DNA of 64,000 bases from Pholiota molesta (GCA_014925825.1 JACGCK010000002.1:620001-684000), one strand, 5' to 3'; numbered from the stretch's first letter, positions 11,701 through 25,274 are shown. Notes: generated by a model from the letters alone, not told the origin. Numbers and translations: made by a program.

Positions 11701-12477
11701 ATGTCGGCCATCCCCACAGACGACCCGGCGGCTGACGCGCCGTCCGCCCTCGACGCCCACAGCAGCTCCAGCAGCTCCAGCAGGACCCGCAGCTCGCCGC
11801 ACAGGGCCTGAACCCGGCGGCGACGCCAGAGTCTGCCCGCAAGCGTACGTCCCCCTGCCCTGCCGGCCCCCGGTCTAGTCTCACCTCTGCCCCATCAGCC
11901 AAAGCGCCCTCCGTCCGCAGGGCGTGCGTCGCCTGTCACACTGGCAAAACCCGCTGCAGCGAGGCCCTCCCCTGCCAGGTACCGCGTCCCCCTCTCTCCT
12001 TTATCTCTTCCCTTATCGCCTCCCCAGAGCTGCCTCAAGCGCGGCCTAGGAGCGTCCTGCGCCTATCCAGACCCAGACAGCCAAGATCATCAGAACCAAC
12101 AGACGCCAGGTACGCCCCCTCGCCTCAAAATTTACCCGTTCCAACGCTTATCTTTCACAGCAGCATCCTCCTCTACGACCGTGCAGTTCGCCCCGCCGCC
12201 GATGTACGCCACCCTTGGCGCCCCCAACCTCTCCCACCAGCAGTACTATGACTACAACGGCACCTTCACTGGCGCCTCGACCTCGACATTCCGCCCCAAC
12301 AAGCGCCCCCGCAACCTCACCGAGGAAGAGGCCGCCGCGATAACCCGCAACTTCAGCCGCGGCGACTTCTACGTTGGCTCCAGCGCTCCTGTGCGCATCG
12401 ATCCCCGCCTCCCCGTCCGCCTCACCCTCGGCGAGGGCGACCATGTCCACTTCACCGTCGGGGAAGCGCTGGTGTGA
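11701..12477 (+). CDS. Small Zn(II)2Cys6 transcription factor, one frameshift
   Basis: A fungal-type binuclear zinc cluster protein. The finger has spacing C-x2-C-x6-C-x5-C-x2-C-x8-C (CVACHTGKTRC, then LPCQSC and the final GASC) and is split by an intron at about 11978-12027. It is followed by YPDPDSQDHQ and a C-terminal part with FRPNKRPRNLTEEEAAAI and FYVGSSAPVRIDPRLP. No fungal-specific middle homology domain is visible; the whole protein is only about 210 residues. The likely start at 11701 (MSAIPTDDPAADAPSALDA) is one base out of frame with the Gln-rich stretch leading into the finger (slip near 11755-11762), which again looks like a missing base. Target genes are unknown. Confidence 0.75.
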
Positions 12478-13092
12478 ACGTGCGTACCGTACATATGCCA
12501 CGTCGAACCCCCAGTATTCTTGATCTTTTCCCGTTCGCCCTTCTTCGCTTCCTTCTCTTCTTTTCGATTGTCCCTGTACCCACATGCCATTATGATATTC
12601 CTCCCTTGTCTCTCCTTTTCGCTGCTGTATGGCTTTCTGTACAATATCTATTGGACTTGTCTTGCTTGCTATGACGTGATCTTCCGTGGTAACTTCTATC
12701 TGATGATATCCTGTATACAAAACGTTGGGGCACTTGAAGCCCTTGAATTCGAATTGGCTTTTGCATGCCTGATGCGTTGAATATAGAACAAGAAGTGGAA
12801 GATGTGACTAGCATTGCTGTGTGACTGTATTGGTAGGCAGCCAGCCTGCAAGGATTCCCTGCGGCAGCGCTGTGGAGCCTTCAGAGTTTGTCTAATAATA
12901 TAATCTTCAGTCACTGTGAGTAAATTCAAACGCACTGCCCAACCCTTGCACGTCAACCTCGACATCGACTTGGTAGATAAAGAAATGAGTGGATATAATT
13001 ATTAGGGTAAGTGCTCAATCCGTTTTCGTTTCACAACGTCCATAGATCAGCATGCAATAAATATGTAGCTCGACTCTCACTCAAGCTCAATC
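12478..13092. other. Convergent intergenic region
   Basis: Between the zinc cluster gene and the 3' end of RAD5. Pyrimidine-rich sequence follows the upstream stop. No gene or RNA recognised. Confidence 0.5.
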
Positions 13093-16000
13093 TCAGTCGT
13101 CGCCGAACATAAGCTTCAAATTCTGCATACTCTCGGAATCGGCTTTGCCGCTTCCACGAAAAGCCTCGTTAATGATGGCCGTCTTCCGTTTCTGGATCTT
13201 TAATATCCGGTTTTCGATGGTTTTGGACACCTATAACATGGCAAACATTCTGAACTTGCAAGGAAGAAATAAAAACAGGGCAAGAACGTACGATAAAGTG
13301 CTTCACATGGACGGGTTTATCTTGACCGATACGATGGACCCGGTCGATAGCTAAGTAAACCATTTCAGATTCAAGCAGTCAGAGATTATGAAAAGCGGAT
13401 AAACCTTGGTTCTCGATCGCGGCATTCCACCAACAATCCATCTATGGTCAGGCTAGCATCAATAATAACAAAAACGAGCCGCCAAGATGCATACCATGAA
13501 AACATGATTCGCCACCGTCAACTTAAAGATAGTCATTTGACAATGAGCGAAGTGCCAGAAATGTGTCAAAGAACAGAGCCTACATTCAGACCGACGCCCC
13601 CGGCTTTCAAGCTGATGATAAGAATCTTCGGCTTTCGCGAAGATGCTTTGAACCCGTTAACTGCGGCATTCTTCTTCTTCATATCCATTGTACCATCGAA
13701 GCGGTAGTGCTCCAGCTCTTCCCGCTCCAGCGCAGCCTCAATGAGATCCAAGAAGCTTGTGAATTGAGAGAAAACGACTGCTCGGAAGCATGGTTCTTGG
13801 TCTTTCAGTCTCCCTGATGGGCAAGTCACTTTAGTATGTGTTGGAACTAGGGACTCAAAAACGTACGCAGGTTCTGAATCAACGCATCGAGCTTCGTGGA
13901 CGATCTAAAGTCGTTTCTGCGCAGCACGACACCTGAACCGGACGCTTGCGGTTGGCTTGATGATAGATTCTTGTCCTGTCGGATGATTTCCATTAAATCG
14001 GTGCTCTTTTTTTTTTTTTCAAATCAATTCACGAAATTAGAGCAAATACGACACGAAAGAAGCATTGCACACCTTGATCGGACCCGCGGAACATGTGGGG
14101 CAGTTAGGGTCTTGGCCTCTCTGTTCGCATATTCCTATATGTGAGACAATGCAGTCTTTGCAGCTAAAACCATTGGAGTGAATAAAGTCGCTTGTTTAGA
14201 GTGGAGAAAATCCATACAATTGATGCATGCATTTAGGTACAACCATCGGGATTTCCATCTCGCTGAAGCAAATCGGACATTCTCTATTATCTTCGCCTTT
14301 GAGATTCGCAACGAATTCATCGGCAAAAGTGCTTGATCCGTCTTCAGCAAATCGTTTGATAAGAGCATCCGCGTCTATCTTTCCGTCATCTACTGGTGAT
14401 AACGCGCGCTGCTCATCGCCTGTCAGAACAAGATCAGGGTGCAAAACAGCGCGTCGAAGTCTGATACAATACTTATTCAGTTGACCGCTAGATAGAAGGG
14501 GTCGACGAATGTCCTCACCGCATCAACATGGCCAAAATGTGGGTGAAGTTCTTGCTAACAAGTCCTCTCGCGTCCAGTTGGTCAAAATTAGCTTTCGCGG
14601 ATAAATAAATGGAGTCGTATATCTTCCTTTCGAGAGGTGTGAATTCGAGTTCTTCAACCATAACCTAGAGGTTAGCAAAGACAATAGTAATTAGCAGTAA
14701 TCCACACAGAAAGTTGCAGACGCCTACTTCTTTCGGAGGCAGATCAACGATTTTGTTGCCATCCGAATCCGTCATAGTCTTTTCGCGTCGAAGAAGAATG
14801 CTCTCCAGAATAACTTGGACAATTTCCAGTGCTTTCGGATCGCAAGCCATGAAAGGAAGGGTGATAAACCTTTGGAAGAGTTACATATGTATGGGTTTAG
14901 AATTTGAAACGAGACTTACGACCGAAAGAAAGCAAATTCAGACCATGGTTTGAAATCAAGGAATTTCCTGTTAGGAGGCGAGTGGATATCAGTCCTGGGT
15001 GTCATCAATAAAAGTAGCTTCACTTACAGTAACGAGTAGAGATCCTCAAGCCTATTGACAATAGGAGTGCCTATGAACATCACGTTAGAGACAGTATAGG
15101 AGGAATGACTGAAAGGATATACCCGTTACTGCCCATCTGCGCCTCGAAGAAAGAGCATATACAGCTTTAGCTGTCTTGCTCGCCCGCGATTTACAAGCAT
15201 GAGCCTCATCAAGGATTACTCGAAGCCACTCAACTAACATCTTCGTTGAGTCCGTGGCACAAGGTAGAATATTGATACTCACTTTCGAACACAGGGGATT
15301 GAGCTTTCGCGTGCTCTGACGATAGAACACCATATGATGTAATGACCACCTTGATTGTTTTATCGTTTTCGTCATTCCTTTCGACCAATGATTCTAGTTG
15401 GAGTCGATTTTGCCCATGCCACACGAAAATGTCAAAGGTACCCGGTTTACTCGAGCGAATAAGCTCTTCTGACCACTGATTTAGCAGGGAGGTAGGAGCG
15501 ACTATTAAAGTTGCTGAAGGTGGTACAGACGCCTGTGTTTTTCGATGATTGATAGGCCGGAAGGCATTGTCCAATTTCAGCTGTTTCGGCTTGGGGGCTG
15601 CGGCAACATTATCTTCAGGTGAAGCGAGACTCGTTTGTATGAGAGCGGACAACATAATTGTCTTGCCCATGCCCACTGTTGTCGAATGTAAGTCATAGCT
15701 GGTTTCTCTCCTTCGATAATGTACGTACTTTCTAATGGAAGCGATGAAGGTTCTCATGAGAGTGGATTACTAAAACATCAAGAAAAGATAAGACCATACC
15801 GTCGCTGAAGTTTGATTTGATCAGTAGTGTTATTGTGCGTCTTGAAGAATAGAAAACTTACGCTAATATTCCGCCTTTGCAGTTTCTTTCCGCCTTTGGA
15901 AAGCTGAGACTCAGTTCTCCTGAGTAGGGATTAAAATAAAATAGCTTCTCGTCATCTGTTAAATCTATGGTTTCTCCGTCCATTACAGGCTTCGGAGGAA

Positions 16001-17763
16001 AACAATATCTAGAAAAGTGTGAGGACAGTAAAGCTTATATAAGAATGAAAGCTCTTACTCCGACCATAGAGGGTGCATCGATGTTGCCTCGCGAGCGTCC
16101 ATTGCTCCTGTCTCCAGAGAGTTCATCCAGCTTCAAATTGCGAGATCAACATTAACAGCGTCCCAAAAAGTCATAAAACACCAACAATAAAGCTTGCTTC
16201 TGATATCCACGAAGAGTAAGGTCAAACGATTCTGCCGGTTCCATTGTATTCATATGGCGATCATTGTGCTGTGCCCTTGGGTTGTTTGTTTAGAATTGGA
16301 ATGGACAGCGCGTCAGAGGATGACTTACTTGCTATAAATTGTATCCAAATCTTTCTTTGAAAGATCCTCGACATCGTCCACTTCTATTTCTTCGCCATCC
16401 CCGACTACTTCTTTGACTTTCTTGCCGGGACGTCTAGCCATTTTAAGAGCTTCCTGGTGTATTTTGGAATCGTGCTGTTTGCCTTTGAAATTAACTCCTG
16501 CTTGGGGCTTCAAGCCAACCACGTCAAATAACTTCAAAATTGCTTCCTTTCGTTCTCTAAGGGAACTAACAACATCATTTCAATAATTTGACGAACAAAA
16601 AAAAACAATGCATCCACCTTTCTTCTAATGTCTCTAGACCTTCATTGAAGCCGAGTTGCGTGGTATTGTCGACAAGACCAGAGGTCCTGATTGGTTTAAA
16701 TGCTGGTGCAATAAGATATATATGCAAGGTCACAATAAGGCCAATACCAGTGGTGAGGCGTTCAGGACAATCAGTCATGATGGCTTGGATCTCGACCATG
16801 TCTTGAGAATATGGAAAATATGGAAAGATCAGTCAAACAATATCAACATGGCTAGGAGAAGGGAAAAGCAGACCTAGTTCCAATAGTTTGCAAATCCACC
16901 AAGATACCTCAGTCGGCAAGCGACCAAATTCTTAATGATAGATTGAGTAGTTGAATAACTAGAAATGACTGACACATACCAAAGCCCTTTTTGTTAACGA
17001 GTCGAACAATTGTATCACCTTTCTTCTTCTTAGCTGCTTTCGGAGGTTGCGATTTAAGCATTGTTGCCAGCGTGATTTGCTTTTTTCCATCGGATTTCAT
17101 CTTCTCGTTCGAACGGTTCGCCACTTTTGATTTGCTAGGTGCAGGGCCAGGATCATCTGCATCTCGCTTGACAATTACATGGTCATTTGGCTTCACATAA
17201 CCTTTACCAGAAACATTGCTCCAAGCATTTGGGATCAGTACCTCGCCAATGTACGTGGGAGAGAAGTCCTCCACAGCAGACTGATGTGTAACCTCCGGTT
17301 GTGGGGGAGAAAGGCGACGTTTCTTTGCCACTGGAGGAGACTCAGAGGTTCTCTTTGAGCTAGAAGCATTAGATGCCTTCGCTGTAGATTTTTCATTCTT
17401 CACTCTTTCATGGAACGTAGTCGGTTTCTCGATTATTTCAATATCTGAATCCGAGTCGGGTTCAGTGGCCTGCCGCTTCTTTGCGTTTGGAACTTCCACA
17501 TCCACTTCAATAGGTATTCCATTGTCATCCTCATCTTCATCGTCCAGGAAGAGTCTTTGGATCATTGGAGACGAACGAGAAGAAGATGTTTGTGGGCTTT
17601 GGTGCCCACTTGGACTCGATCTTGGATTGAGGACAGCGTCGTCCACCTGGTCAACATCTGTGATGGACATGGCATCGGCTTCTTCAATATCATCGTCATC
17701 ATCCGACCCAGCAAAGAATAAGCCAGGAGGAGGTTCATCTGGGATAACGTCGGCGCCAGACAT
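13093..17763 (-). CDS. RAD5: DNA repair helicase/ubiquitin ligase Rad5
   Basis: A SNF2-family ATPase with an embedded RING finger. In yeast it polyubiquitinates PCNA and drives fork regression in error-free damage tolerance. Parts in order: an acidic, Ser-rich nuclear N-terminus; a HIRAN domain ([44 protein letters not shown]); helicase motif I ending VGMGKT; motif Ia [13 protein letters not shown]; motif [15 protein letters not shown]; motif III RRWAVTGT; a C3HC4 RING ([24 protein letters not shown]); and motifs V-VI ([29 protein letters not shown]). The protein ends [10 protein letters not shown]. Many short introns are present, two of them around motif I. The start is 168 bp from the divergent CCT7 gene. 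The combination HIRAN-SNF2-RING is specific to Rad5/HLTF. Confidence 0.93.
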
Positions 17764-17931
17764 AAGTTCTGAAGAGAATAACTGACGCGCTGGGAGAACG
17801 GTTGACTCGTCAATTAGCAGGACGCGTCCAAAAACGCGTAACGCATAACAAAGCCAAACAACCCCGAAATTCCAGATGATGGGGTCTGCGCGCCTTCATC
17901 CGTACTTTCAATCCTCGATAACCTACTCAAA

Positions 17932-19869
17932 ATGCAGCGCGGATTACCTATGGTAAGATTCTCTTGTATACTATGTATACACATCTCACTTCATTTCGTA
18001 GCAACCCACTGTTGTCTTGCTGAAAGAGGGCACAGACACCTCTCAAGGAAAACCTCAGCTGTTATCCAACATCTCAGCATGTCTTGCTATCTCAGAAACG
18101 CTAGCCAGCACACTCGGCCCGCGTGGAATGGACAAGTTGATTGTTAATGAGCGTGGCGAAGCTCAAATCACCAACGATGGCGCGACCATTCTAAAACTTT
18201 TGGACATTGTGCATCCCGCAGCGCGTACACTCGTCGATATCGCTCGCGCTCAAGATGCAGAGGTTGGAGATGGAACAACGAGCGTTGTACTCCTCGCTGC
18301 ACAATTCTTGAAGGAGGTCAGGAATTTCATCGAAGATGGAGTCAGTCCGCATATCATAATGAAAGGTTTCAGGCAAGCATGCCAATTGGTACGCGTCATT
18401 TTATCCACTTCCTTCTTGTCAAATACCTAAAAGACCATAGGCACTCGATCGAATCAAGGAACTTCAAATCAGTGTCGATAAATCTGATCCAGAGTATGTT
18501 GACTTGTTTGTGAGCGTTTTATGTTACTCATCGATTACATCTAGGCGTTTCCGTTCTCTGCTCCTAAAATGTGCATCCACCTCTATGTCTTCAAAGCTGA
18601 TTCATTCGGAAAAACCTTTCTTCTCTAAGATGGTTGTCGATGCTATTGAATGTTTGGATCAGGACGATCTTGACGAGTCTCTTATCGGAGTGAAGAAGAT
18701 TGCTGGGGGTGGTCTGCAAGATTCACTCCTCATCAAGGGAGTTGCCTTCAAGAAAACTTTCACATATGCCGGTGCAGAACAACAACCAAAGCACTTCACG
18801 AATCCTCTTATTTTATGCTTGAATGTCGAGCTGGAACTCAAGGCCGAAAAAGATAATGCAGAAGTTCGCGTCGATGCTGTTTCGGATTACCAGGCCATCG
18901 TCGATGCTGAATGGGAAATCATCTATCGCAAGCTGGAGGCAATTGAGAAGACTGGCGCTAAGGTCGTCCTAAGCAAGCTGCCTATTGGAGATCTGGCAAC
19001 GCAGTGGTTTGCAGACAGAGACATCTTCTGTGCAGGCCGCGTTGCTGCTGGTGACCTTCGGCGTGTGGTGCAGGCAGTAGGCGGATCTGTTCAATCGACA
19101 TGCTCTGATATCGCTCGTGAACACTTGGGAACTTGTGGACTCTTCCAAGAACGTCAAATCGGAGGTGAAAGGTACAACATCTTTGAGGACTGCCCCAAAG
19201 CCAAGACTTGCACCCTACTCCTTCGTGGTGGAGCAGAACAATTCATCGAAGAGGTTGAAAGGAGCCTACACGATGCACTTATGGTGGTGAAAAGGGCGAT
19301 CAAAAGTGGAGAGGTGGTTGCTGGTGGTGGTGCCATCGAGGTAACGATGAGGATTTATTGAGTGCCATCCAGATATTGATAACTTTGCTCTAGATGGAAT
19401 TATCCGCTTACATTCGCAAGTATGCCCTGAGCATCCCAGGAAAATTGCAATTGGTTATCGCTGCATTTGCAAAGGCTCTAGAGATCATTCCTCGCCAGAT
19501 CAGCGACAATGCAGGCTTAGATTCAACCGATATTCTTAACAAATTGCGCATGAAGCACGCCAACGGAGAGACGTGGTTTGGTGTCGACGTCGACGGAGCA
19601 TCGGGCGTTCGCGATAACATGGACGCGTTCGTCTGGGAGCCAAGCCTGGTCAAGGTCAATGCGATCAGCAGTGCTACTGAAGCTGCTTGCTTGATCCTTA
19701 GTGTGGACGAGACTGTTCGAAACCCACAAAGCGAGGCGGTGTGTCTCCTTTCATTTCTATACTGTTCGAATACTGATGTCTGCATTAGCAAAATGCTGGT
19801 CCCAAGGCACCACCTGGAACCGCCCAACGAGCATTACGAGGCAGAGGACGCGGAATGGGTCGGAGATAA
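17932..19869 (+). CDS. CCT7: CCT chaperonin subunit eta
   Basis: A subunit of the cytosolic TRiC/CCT ring that folds actin, tubulin and other proteins. The protein starts MQRGLPM, and a 48-nt intron (17953-18000) splits the N-terminus before [12 protein letters not shown]. The ATPase motifs are present: [37 protein letters not shown]. The eta-specific features [33 protein letters not shown] and [12 protein letters not shown] also match. The C-terminus ends in an Arg/Gly-rich tail ([11 protein letters not shown]), as in other eta subunits. Five introns; no frame problems seen. It shares a 168-bp promoter interval with RAD5. Confidence 0.95.
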
Positions 19870-20565
19870 ACGTACGTAGAACAGGGCCATGCCCAAGCCG
19901 CCTTGGGTTTGGCCTGATAAGATTTGTAGAGATTCTCCATCAGGCAACTCAATTGCAATTCCATGAGCATTGCGCCATATTCTCTTCGCAAGTTATGCGT
20001 ATATCTGATGTTGACGACTTCCAATTTCTATGTCTTGGGTTCTTGAATACGTGCGGTACACCTTTCATGTCTTCCCCTATTCCGCCCGCGAATCATGGCT
20101 ACTCGCCTCATTATCGGCGACCGCACTTCTAACTACGATCCCGACGCGCGAAGGACAAAACCTTGTCGTCATCCAGCGACATACCAGAAAAAATCCTGGC
20201 GCTGGGCATTCCTATTGGTAATCGAAATCAGCAAGGCTTCTCCGATACTTATGTTGATGCTATCGCTAACACATCTTAAGGCTGCTTACAGATCGCCAGG
20301 CGAAGTCTAATTTAAGACGGATCATACTCCTAATATAGATATTTATTGCCCGCTTTTGGAAATAGTGCACATGAGAGGATGCATGGCGCCATTCTCGGAG
20401 CTCAAGACGCAATGAGCACCATTAAAGCCAGATAAGCTTCCTTATAATGGCATTCTATTATTATTACATTTCCACGTAGATAAAGACTGTAGTTTCTTTT
20501 TTGTGCAATGTAGCTTCCAGTCATTCTCTGTGGTCGTATTTTCCTCTACGTCTTCCTCAGAAAAC
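19870..20565. other. Intergenic region upstream of the permease
   Basis: About 0.7 kb without a convincing gene. Short open frames have no domain or matching splice signals. Confidence 0.45.
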
Positions 20566-22979
20566 ATGTCTACTTTGCTTTTGGAGGCAGGAGACAAGAA
20601 GACCTCCCTGAGAGATAGTCTGGAGAAAACGGCCTCTGACATCGACACCTCATCTGTCAGCGATAAAATACCCGAACTTGGTGCTCCATTACAGGTCAAG
20701 GGTGGATTCGCAAGTGCATTGAAGCGATCCAGACTAGATTTGGATGCCATTGCGACTCAGCCATCGGTATTCGATAATCCTGTAACACTCGAAATTTATC
20801 GCCCACCTCCTCAATACGAGAACACGCATAGGTTTGACCCAGTGGCACGTTGGACATGGCGAGAAGAGAAGGTATGTAGATCTTCAAATTTATTTATTTA
20901 TTCGACGGATGCCTAACCCATTGATCACACAATTCTTTCATAGCGAGTCGTGAGCAAAATCGACGTCAGAATTATGATATGGGCGTTTATCATGTTCTTT
21001 TCCCTTGAACTGGATCGCAGCAACATATCCCAAGCTAATGCCGACAACTTCTTGGATGACCTTGGTCTAAGTACGAACGATTTTAACTTAGGCACCATCC
21101 TGTTTCGCCTCTCGTTCCTCGTTGCAGGTACTCTTCTCATTTATTCAAATTTATTTCGACCATTTACAAACAAATACATAGAGCTTCCGTCACAGTTGGT
21201 CTCAAAGCGAGTGGGACCGGATGTTTGGATACCTTGTCAGGTATGTAATCTTTAACATTAACATGCATGCATTCACAAACTTATCACATCTGATTTTGAT
21301 TTTGACCTTAGATGGTTCTGTGGAGTATAGTATCGCTTTCTCAATTTTGGTTGAAGGGCAAAGGCACTTTCTTTGCTTGTCGGTATGTGACTTCCTGAAT
21401 TGAACACCCATTTAGCTGAATATATTATTTGGCTAGTTGTCTACTGGGCTTTATCCAAGGAGGGTTTATTCCTGACATTGTCCTCTACCTATCATATTTC
21501 TATACCAAAAACGAATGTGAGCCATTAGCCTTATGTGCCTCTTGAATAATAAAATATGCTGATCGCCCAAACTTTCAGTGCCAATTAGATTGGCTTTCTT
21601 CTGGGTATCTAATTATACGTCCGATATGATAAGTGCCTTTGTGGCGGCTGGTATTCTGCGCCTTCGCGGAGTTCACGGTCAAGCTGGTTGGAGATATCTC
21701 TTTCTCATAGAGGGCGGGTTCACGCTACTTGTTGGATTACTGTCGTTCATCATGATGCCGCCTGGACCGACACAAACCAAGGCATGGTTCAGGCCAAAAG
21801 GCTGGTTTACCGAACGGTAAGTCCGTCATAGTTTCCAACTTAGATGTTATTTGACTCTGCTCCAGTGATGAAGTTATTATGGTTAACAGGTAAGACAGAT
21901 TAACAATGTACGTAGGTCCTATTAATTTTATTACAAAGAGTTTTGCGGGACGACCCTTCAAAATCCGACATGCACAATCGTGAAGGCCTCAACGTCAGAA
22001 TGATATGGGAAGCCCTCAAGGACTGGAGACTTTGGCCAATCTATGCTCTTGGTATGACACACATGGGCAAGTTCACTCACCTACTTTATTTCATTTATTT
22101 CAATCGATTAATACTCACAGTTGGTTTATAGTGCCAGTGATACCTCCTCAAACATACCTTACACTTTCTCTCCGAAACCTTGGTTTCACAACCAAGCAGA
22201 CGAGCCTTCTCAGTATACCTTCACTATTTACAGGGATGTCACTGCTCCTTGCAATGGCGTTCGTTAGTGAGATTATCAACAGCCGCGTCGCAGCGACGAT
22301 TGTACTTCAGTTTTGGGCGCTACCTCTTTTAATCACCCTCTTCACGTTCAATCAAAAGACGTCGCAATGGGCATACTTTGCGGTCGTTTCTCTGATTGCT
22401 GGATATCCTTATGTCCATCCCATTCAAGTTGCGTGGGCATCCAGAAATTCGGCAGCGTCCGGACGAGGTGTGTTACCAGTATATTGTGGAAAATCTGCAA
22501 GGCTAATGATGAAATAGAACCATCTCGGCAAGCGTGTACAACATGTTTGTGCAAGCTGGAGTCATTATTGCGGTGCGTTGTAGCTCGTGAACAATACTAG
22601 TAGGGCTGGATCGGTCATACTAATGGGAATATAGGCAAACATATATCGCGCGGACGATAAGCCTTTATGTAGGTTTTTGATGCAATTCATGTGCGACCAG
22701 CGATCTCACCTGGAATGACTTGTTAGATAAAAGAGGAAATAAAGATCTCATCGCTATATCCTCCATGAATATCTGCCTCTATATTGGGACATACTTCTTC
22801 TATCGGACCCTCAACGCAAGAAGAGAAAAAATCTGGAAGGCGATGTCGTTGAAGGTAATCAGTCTTTTGAATTAGAGAACGGAATCATTAACAATGAGGT
22901 TCTACAGGAGCAGAAGGAATATCTCGAGACTACCAAAGATGATGGCAATAAGCGACTGGACTTCAGATTTGCGTATTAA
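20566..22979 (+). CDS. MFS permease of the Dal5/allantoate (anion:cation symporter) family
   Basis: A plasma-membrane transporter with about 12 helices. Family landmarks: a long cytosolic N-terminus ending RFDPVARWTWREEKRVVSKID; helix 1 WAFIMFFSLELDRSNISQAN; the helix 4-5 loop GFIQGGFIPDIVLYLSYFY; RLRGVHGQAGWRYLFLIEG; the central loop WFTERDEVIMVNRVLRDDPSK; and the tail IYRADDKPLYKRGN with ARREKIWKAMS. Known members carry allantoate, nicotinate, pantothenate or similar anions; the substrate here is not predictable. About ten short introns. The junction before TISASVYNMFVQAG at 22467 needs one extra base in the GG run for the frame to continue. The start chosen gives MSTLLLEAGDKK. Confidence 0.87.
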
Positions 22980-23128
22980 AAGTTTTTAAACCTTGACTTA
23001 TTGTAAAAGCTGCATTAGGGTAACGAGTACTTTTAAGTGGTACATTAACTACACAATATCAAAGCAAATCATGTAAGAAGAGGTATCAATGACCTTCCAT
23101 ATAATCGATATTGACGTACATTAGTAAG

Positions 23129-25274
23129 TTAATTGAATAATTGGAATGCTTGCCAGACAGGTACAATGAGACCTTTCTCATCGACATCGATCCAGCGTTT
23201 GCCTTGAGCATCAAGGTCTCCCATTTCATTGACCTTACCGAAAGCACGTTCCCAACCTAGCCCAATCGGTGTTAACCTACACACGGTGGAACTATTGATT
23301 GATTAGAATAGCTGTTGAATATGTGAATGATAATAAAATATACCTAAGAGCACATATCGTAGCGTCAGGCACCATGTCCTTCTCGTTAGCCCACAACCCG
23401 CTGACCAGTGCGAGATCGACCAACATGCCCTTTGTAGCTGTTATTCTCGACTGAACAGAAAGTTCATCGAACTGAGTTTGGTTATATTCGCGCGGGCTGG
23501 CAAGGGCACGCAAAGCAGGGTCTGCTGTGTCAAACAGCGAGAAAGTTTCGCCCTCGTAAAGTTCCCCGAATTTTTGTCGAGCCTCCGGGGAGTCAGTTGC
23601 CAGATAGACAACTGGGGCGTTCCTGGACTGTGGTCCTGGGTGTAATCGCGTCCATGTAGCTGTGATTGCAGACAGGTATTCGCTCAGTGGGATCTTTCGA
23701 TCTTTATAGGTATAGGAAAGGCTTTTGCGATCTCCGCGCCGAACGTGGGTGCCTACGTATATCGAGTTCGCTGCCTCATCTCGCTCACTAACTTCTCCTA
23801 GGAAGTCATAGAGTTCATTACGGGCTAACCTGATTAAGCCTTGAACGTCGATATTTGGGCGAATGGTAGACTTGAAGGAGTCAAGAGCTGAGTTGAATAT
23901 GGGTTTCAGGCGATTAAGATTGTGTCCGTAACTGCGGAAGCGGATTAGTTGTTGGAAAGTGTTCCTAAGTCATGTGTACGTACGCATTTTCGTAGTGGTT
24001 TGAAAATCCGTGAGCAAAGTGATACTTGGCTGTTCTGGCGCTGATAACCTGTCCAAGACGAAAGAAGTAGGTTAGGCTACAAGGTCTTTATCGATTAATC
24101 CAAAGGTAGGTACCCAGTGTCTATAGATACACATAAACTCAGCTATACATCTATGAATAAGAAATTATACACACCTTGCTGTGCGAGGACATGCAACCAA
24201 TTCTAGAATGGCATATCTGTCAGAAAAGTTTGCGAAGCTCGCAACCGGGAGAGACGTGCCTTCTGGTGGAGGAGCTTTACATTTAGGCTGAGGCCCAGGT
24301 TGTCGTAGAGTTACATCGTCAAAGTGATCAAGCCATCTAGAAGAGAGTCTAAGGACTTTCGAAATGAGGCAAGCATCAAGCAAATACCCACTTTCCCCGA
24401 TTCCAGTGGGTATCATCCACAAAAAACGTCCGATTTCGCTGATAATTATAGTGAATACTAGACTACAAATACAATGATAATTCCTCGTACCTCGCGCGCT
24501 AGTGCTGCTGCTTGTGCCATGATCGCAAGATCTGCTGTGAGCCCGACCGTACCATCCAGCATATATGTGATAGTACTAGAGCACACCGCCGTATCGTCTC
24601 CATGTGGCACGTCGAAAGAGCCCATGGGGTCATTGTCCCAGTAATCACCATGCGTCATATATCCTGAAAAAAGTTTGGCGCATTCCGCCCGGTATTCATG
24701 GCCTTGCAGAGGGAATTTGGTATAGTTTTCGTATGAGAGCACATGCACATTAGCTTGGGTATGACCAGCATGGTTTGAAGAGATAGCGGTTGTTGGCGTG
24801 CTTGCTGCAGGAGCTGTAGCAGAGGTTGGTGGGGCCTTGGCGCCGATATATCTATGGAGGGCTTCTGGTCGCGTGAGGGACAGCACAATCAGGATCAATA
24901 GAACTCCAGCCATGAAGACCCCAAAGGCCAAGGGCAATTGCGCTACGCTCGAGAGAGAAATTGCGTTGGGTGTAGGAATGTTCGCCTTCCATCGCTTTTC
25001 GCGCTCGGAGGGTCTCGCTCACTGCGCAAGCTCCGTACTGAAAACCGCGCTGTAGATGACGATGCAAGAAGCGGCGCGGATTGCAGTGTATCGTGCTCGT
25101 CGTAATCTCTATCGTTGGGTCTTCTGCGAGGGGTATTTTCGAGAATCCCTGTTCCAATCTACTCGTTCGCGATCCGCTGTGGGGAGTCCTAGGTGTGAGT
25201 TGCTGATCCGAGCCAAAGGAATTGGCGTGCGGCACTGCCGACGCGATGTTGGTAAGTGGCCGAGGACGTGGCAT
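23129..25274 (-). CDS. Golgi-type glycosyltransferase, fucosyltransferase-like (HVRRGD motif)
   Basis: A type II membrane protein. A cytosolic N-terminus of about 100 residues precedes one anchor helix (LAFGVFMAGVLLILIVLSL) and a luminal domain. That domain has GSFDVPHGDDTAVCSSTITYML, FFVDDTHWNRGKW, DHFDDVTLRQPGPQPKC, HGFSNHYENAYGHNLNRLKP, the sugar-nucleotide type motif GTHVRRGDRKS, VYLATDSPEAR and a C-terminal VPVWQAFQLF. The H-x-R-R-G-D motif is shared by alpha-1,6- and O-fucosyltransferase folds; donor and acceptor here are not known. The N-terminal region is broken twice by single missing bases (near 25104-25111 and in the GGG run 25010-25012). Between them the coherent frame reads DYDEHDTLQSAPLLASSS. 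Confidence 0.65.

Noticed and set aside
11186..11902. Long GC-rich open frames on the opposite strand and phases of the transcription factor pair
   Set aside because: High GC depletes stop codons, so long open frames appear by chance. The frames with bHLH and zinc-cluster motifs explain the DNA.
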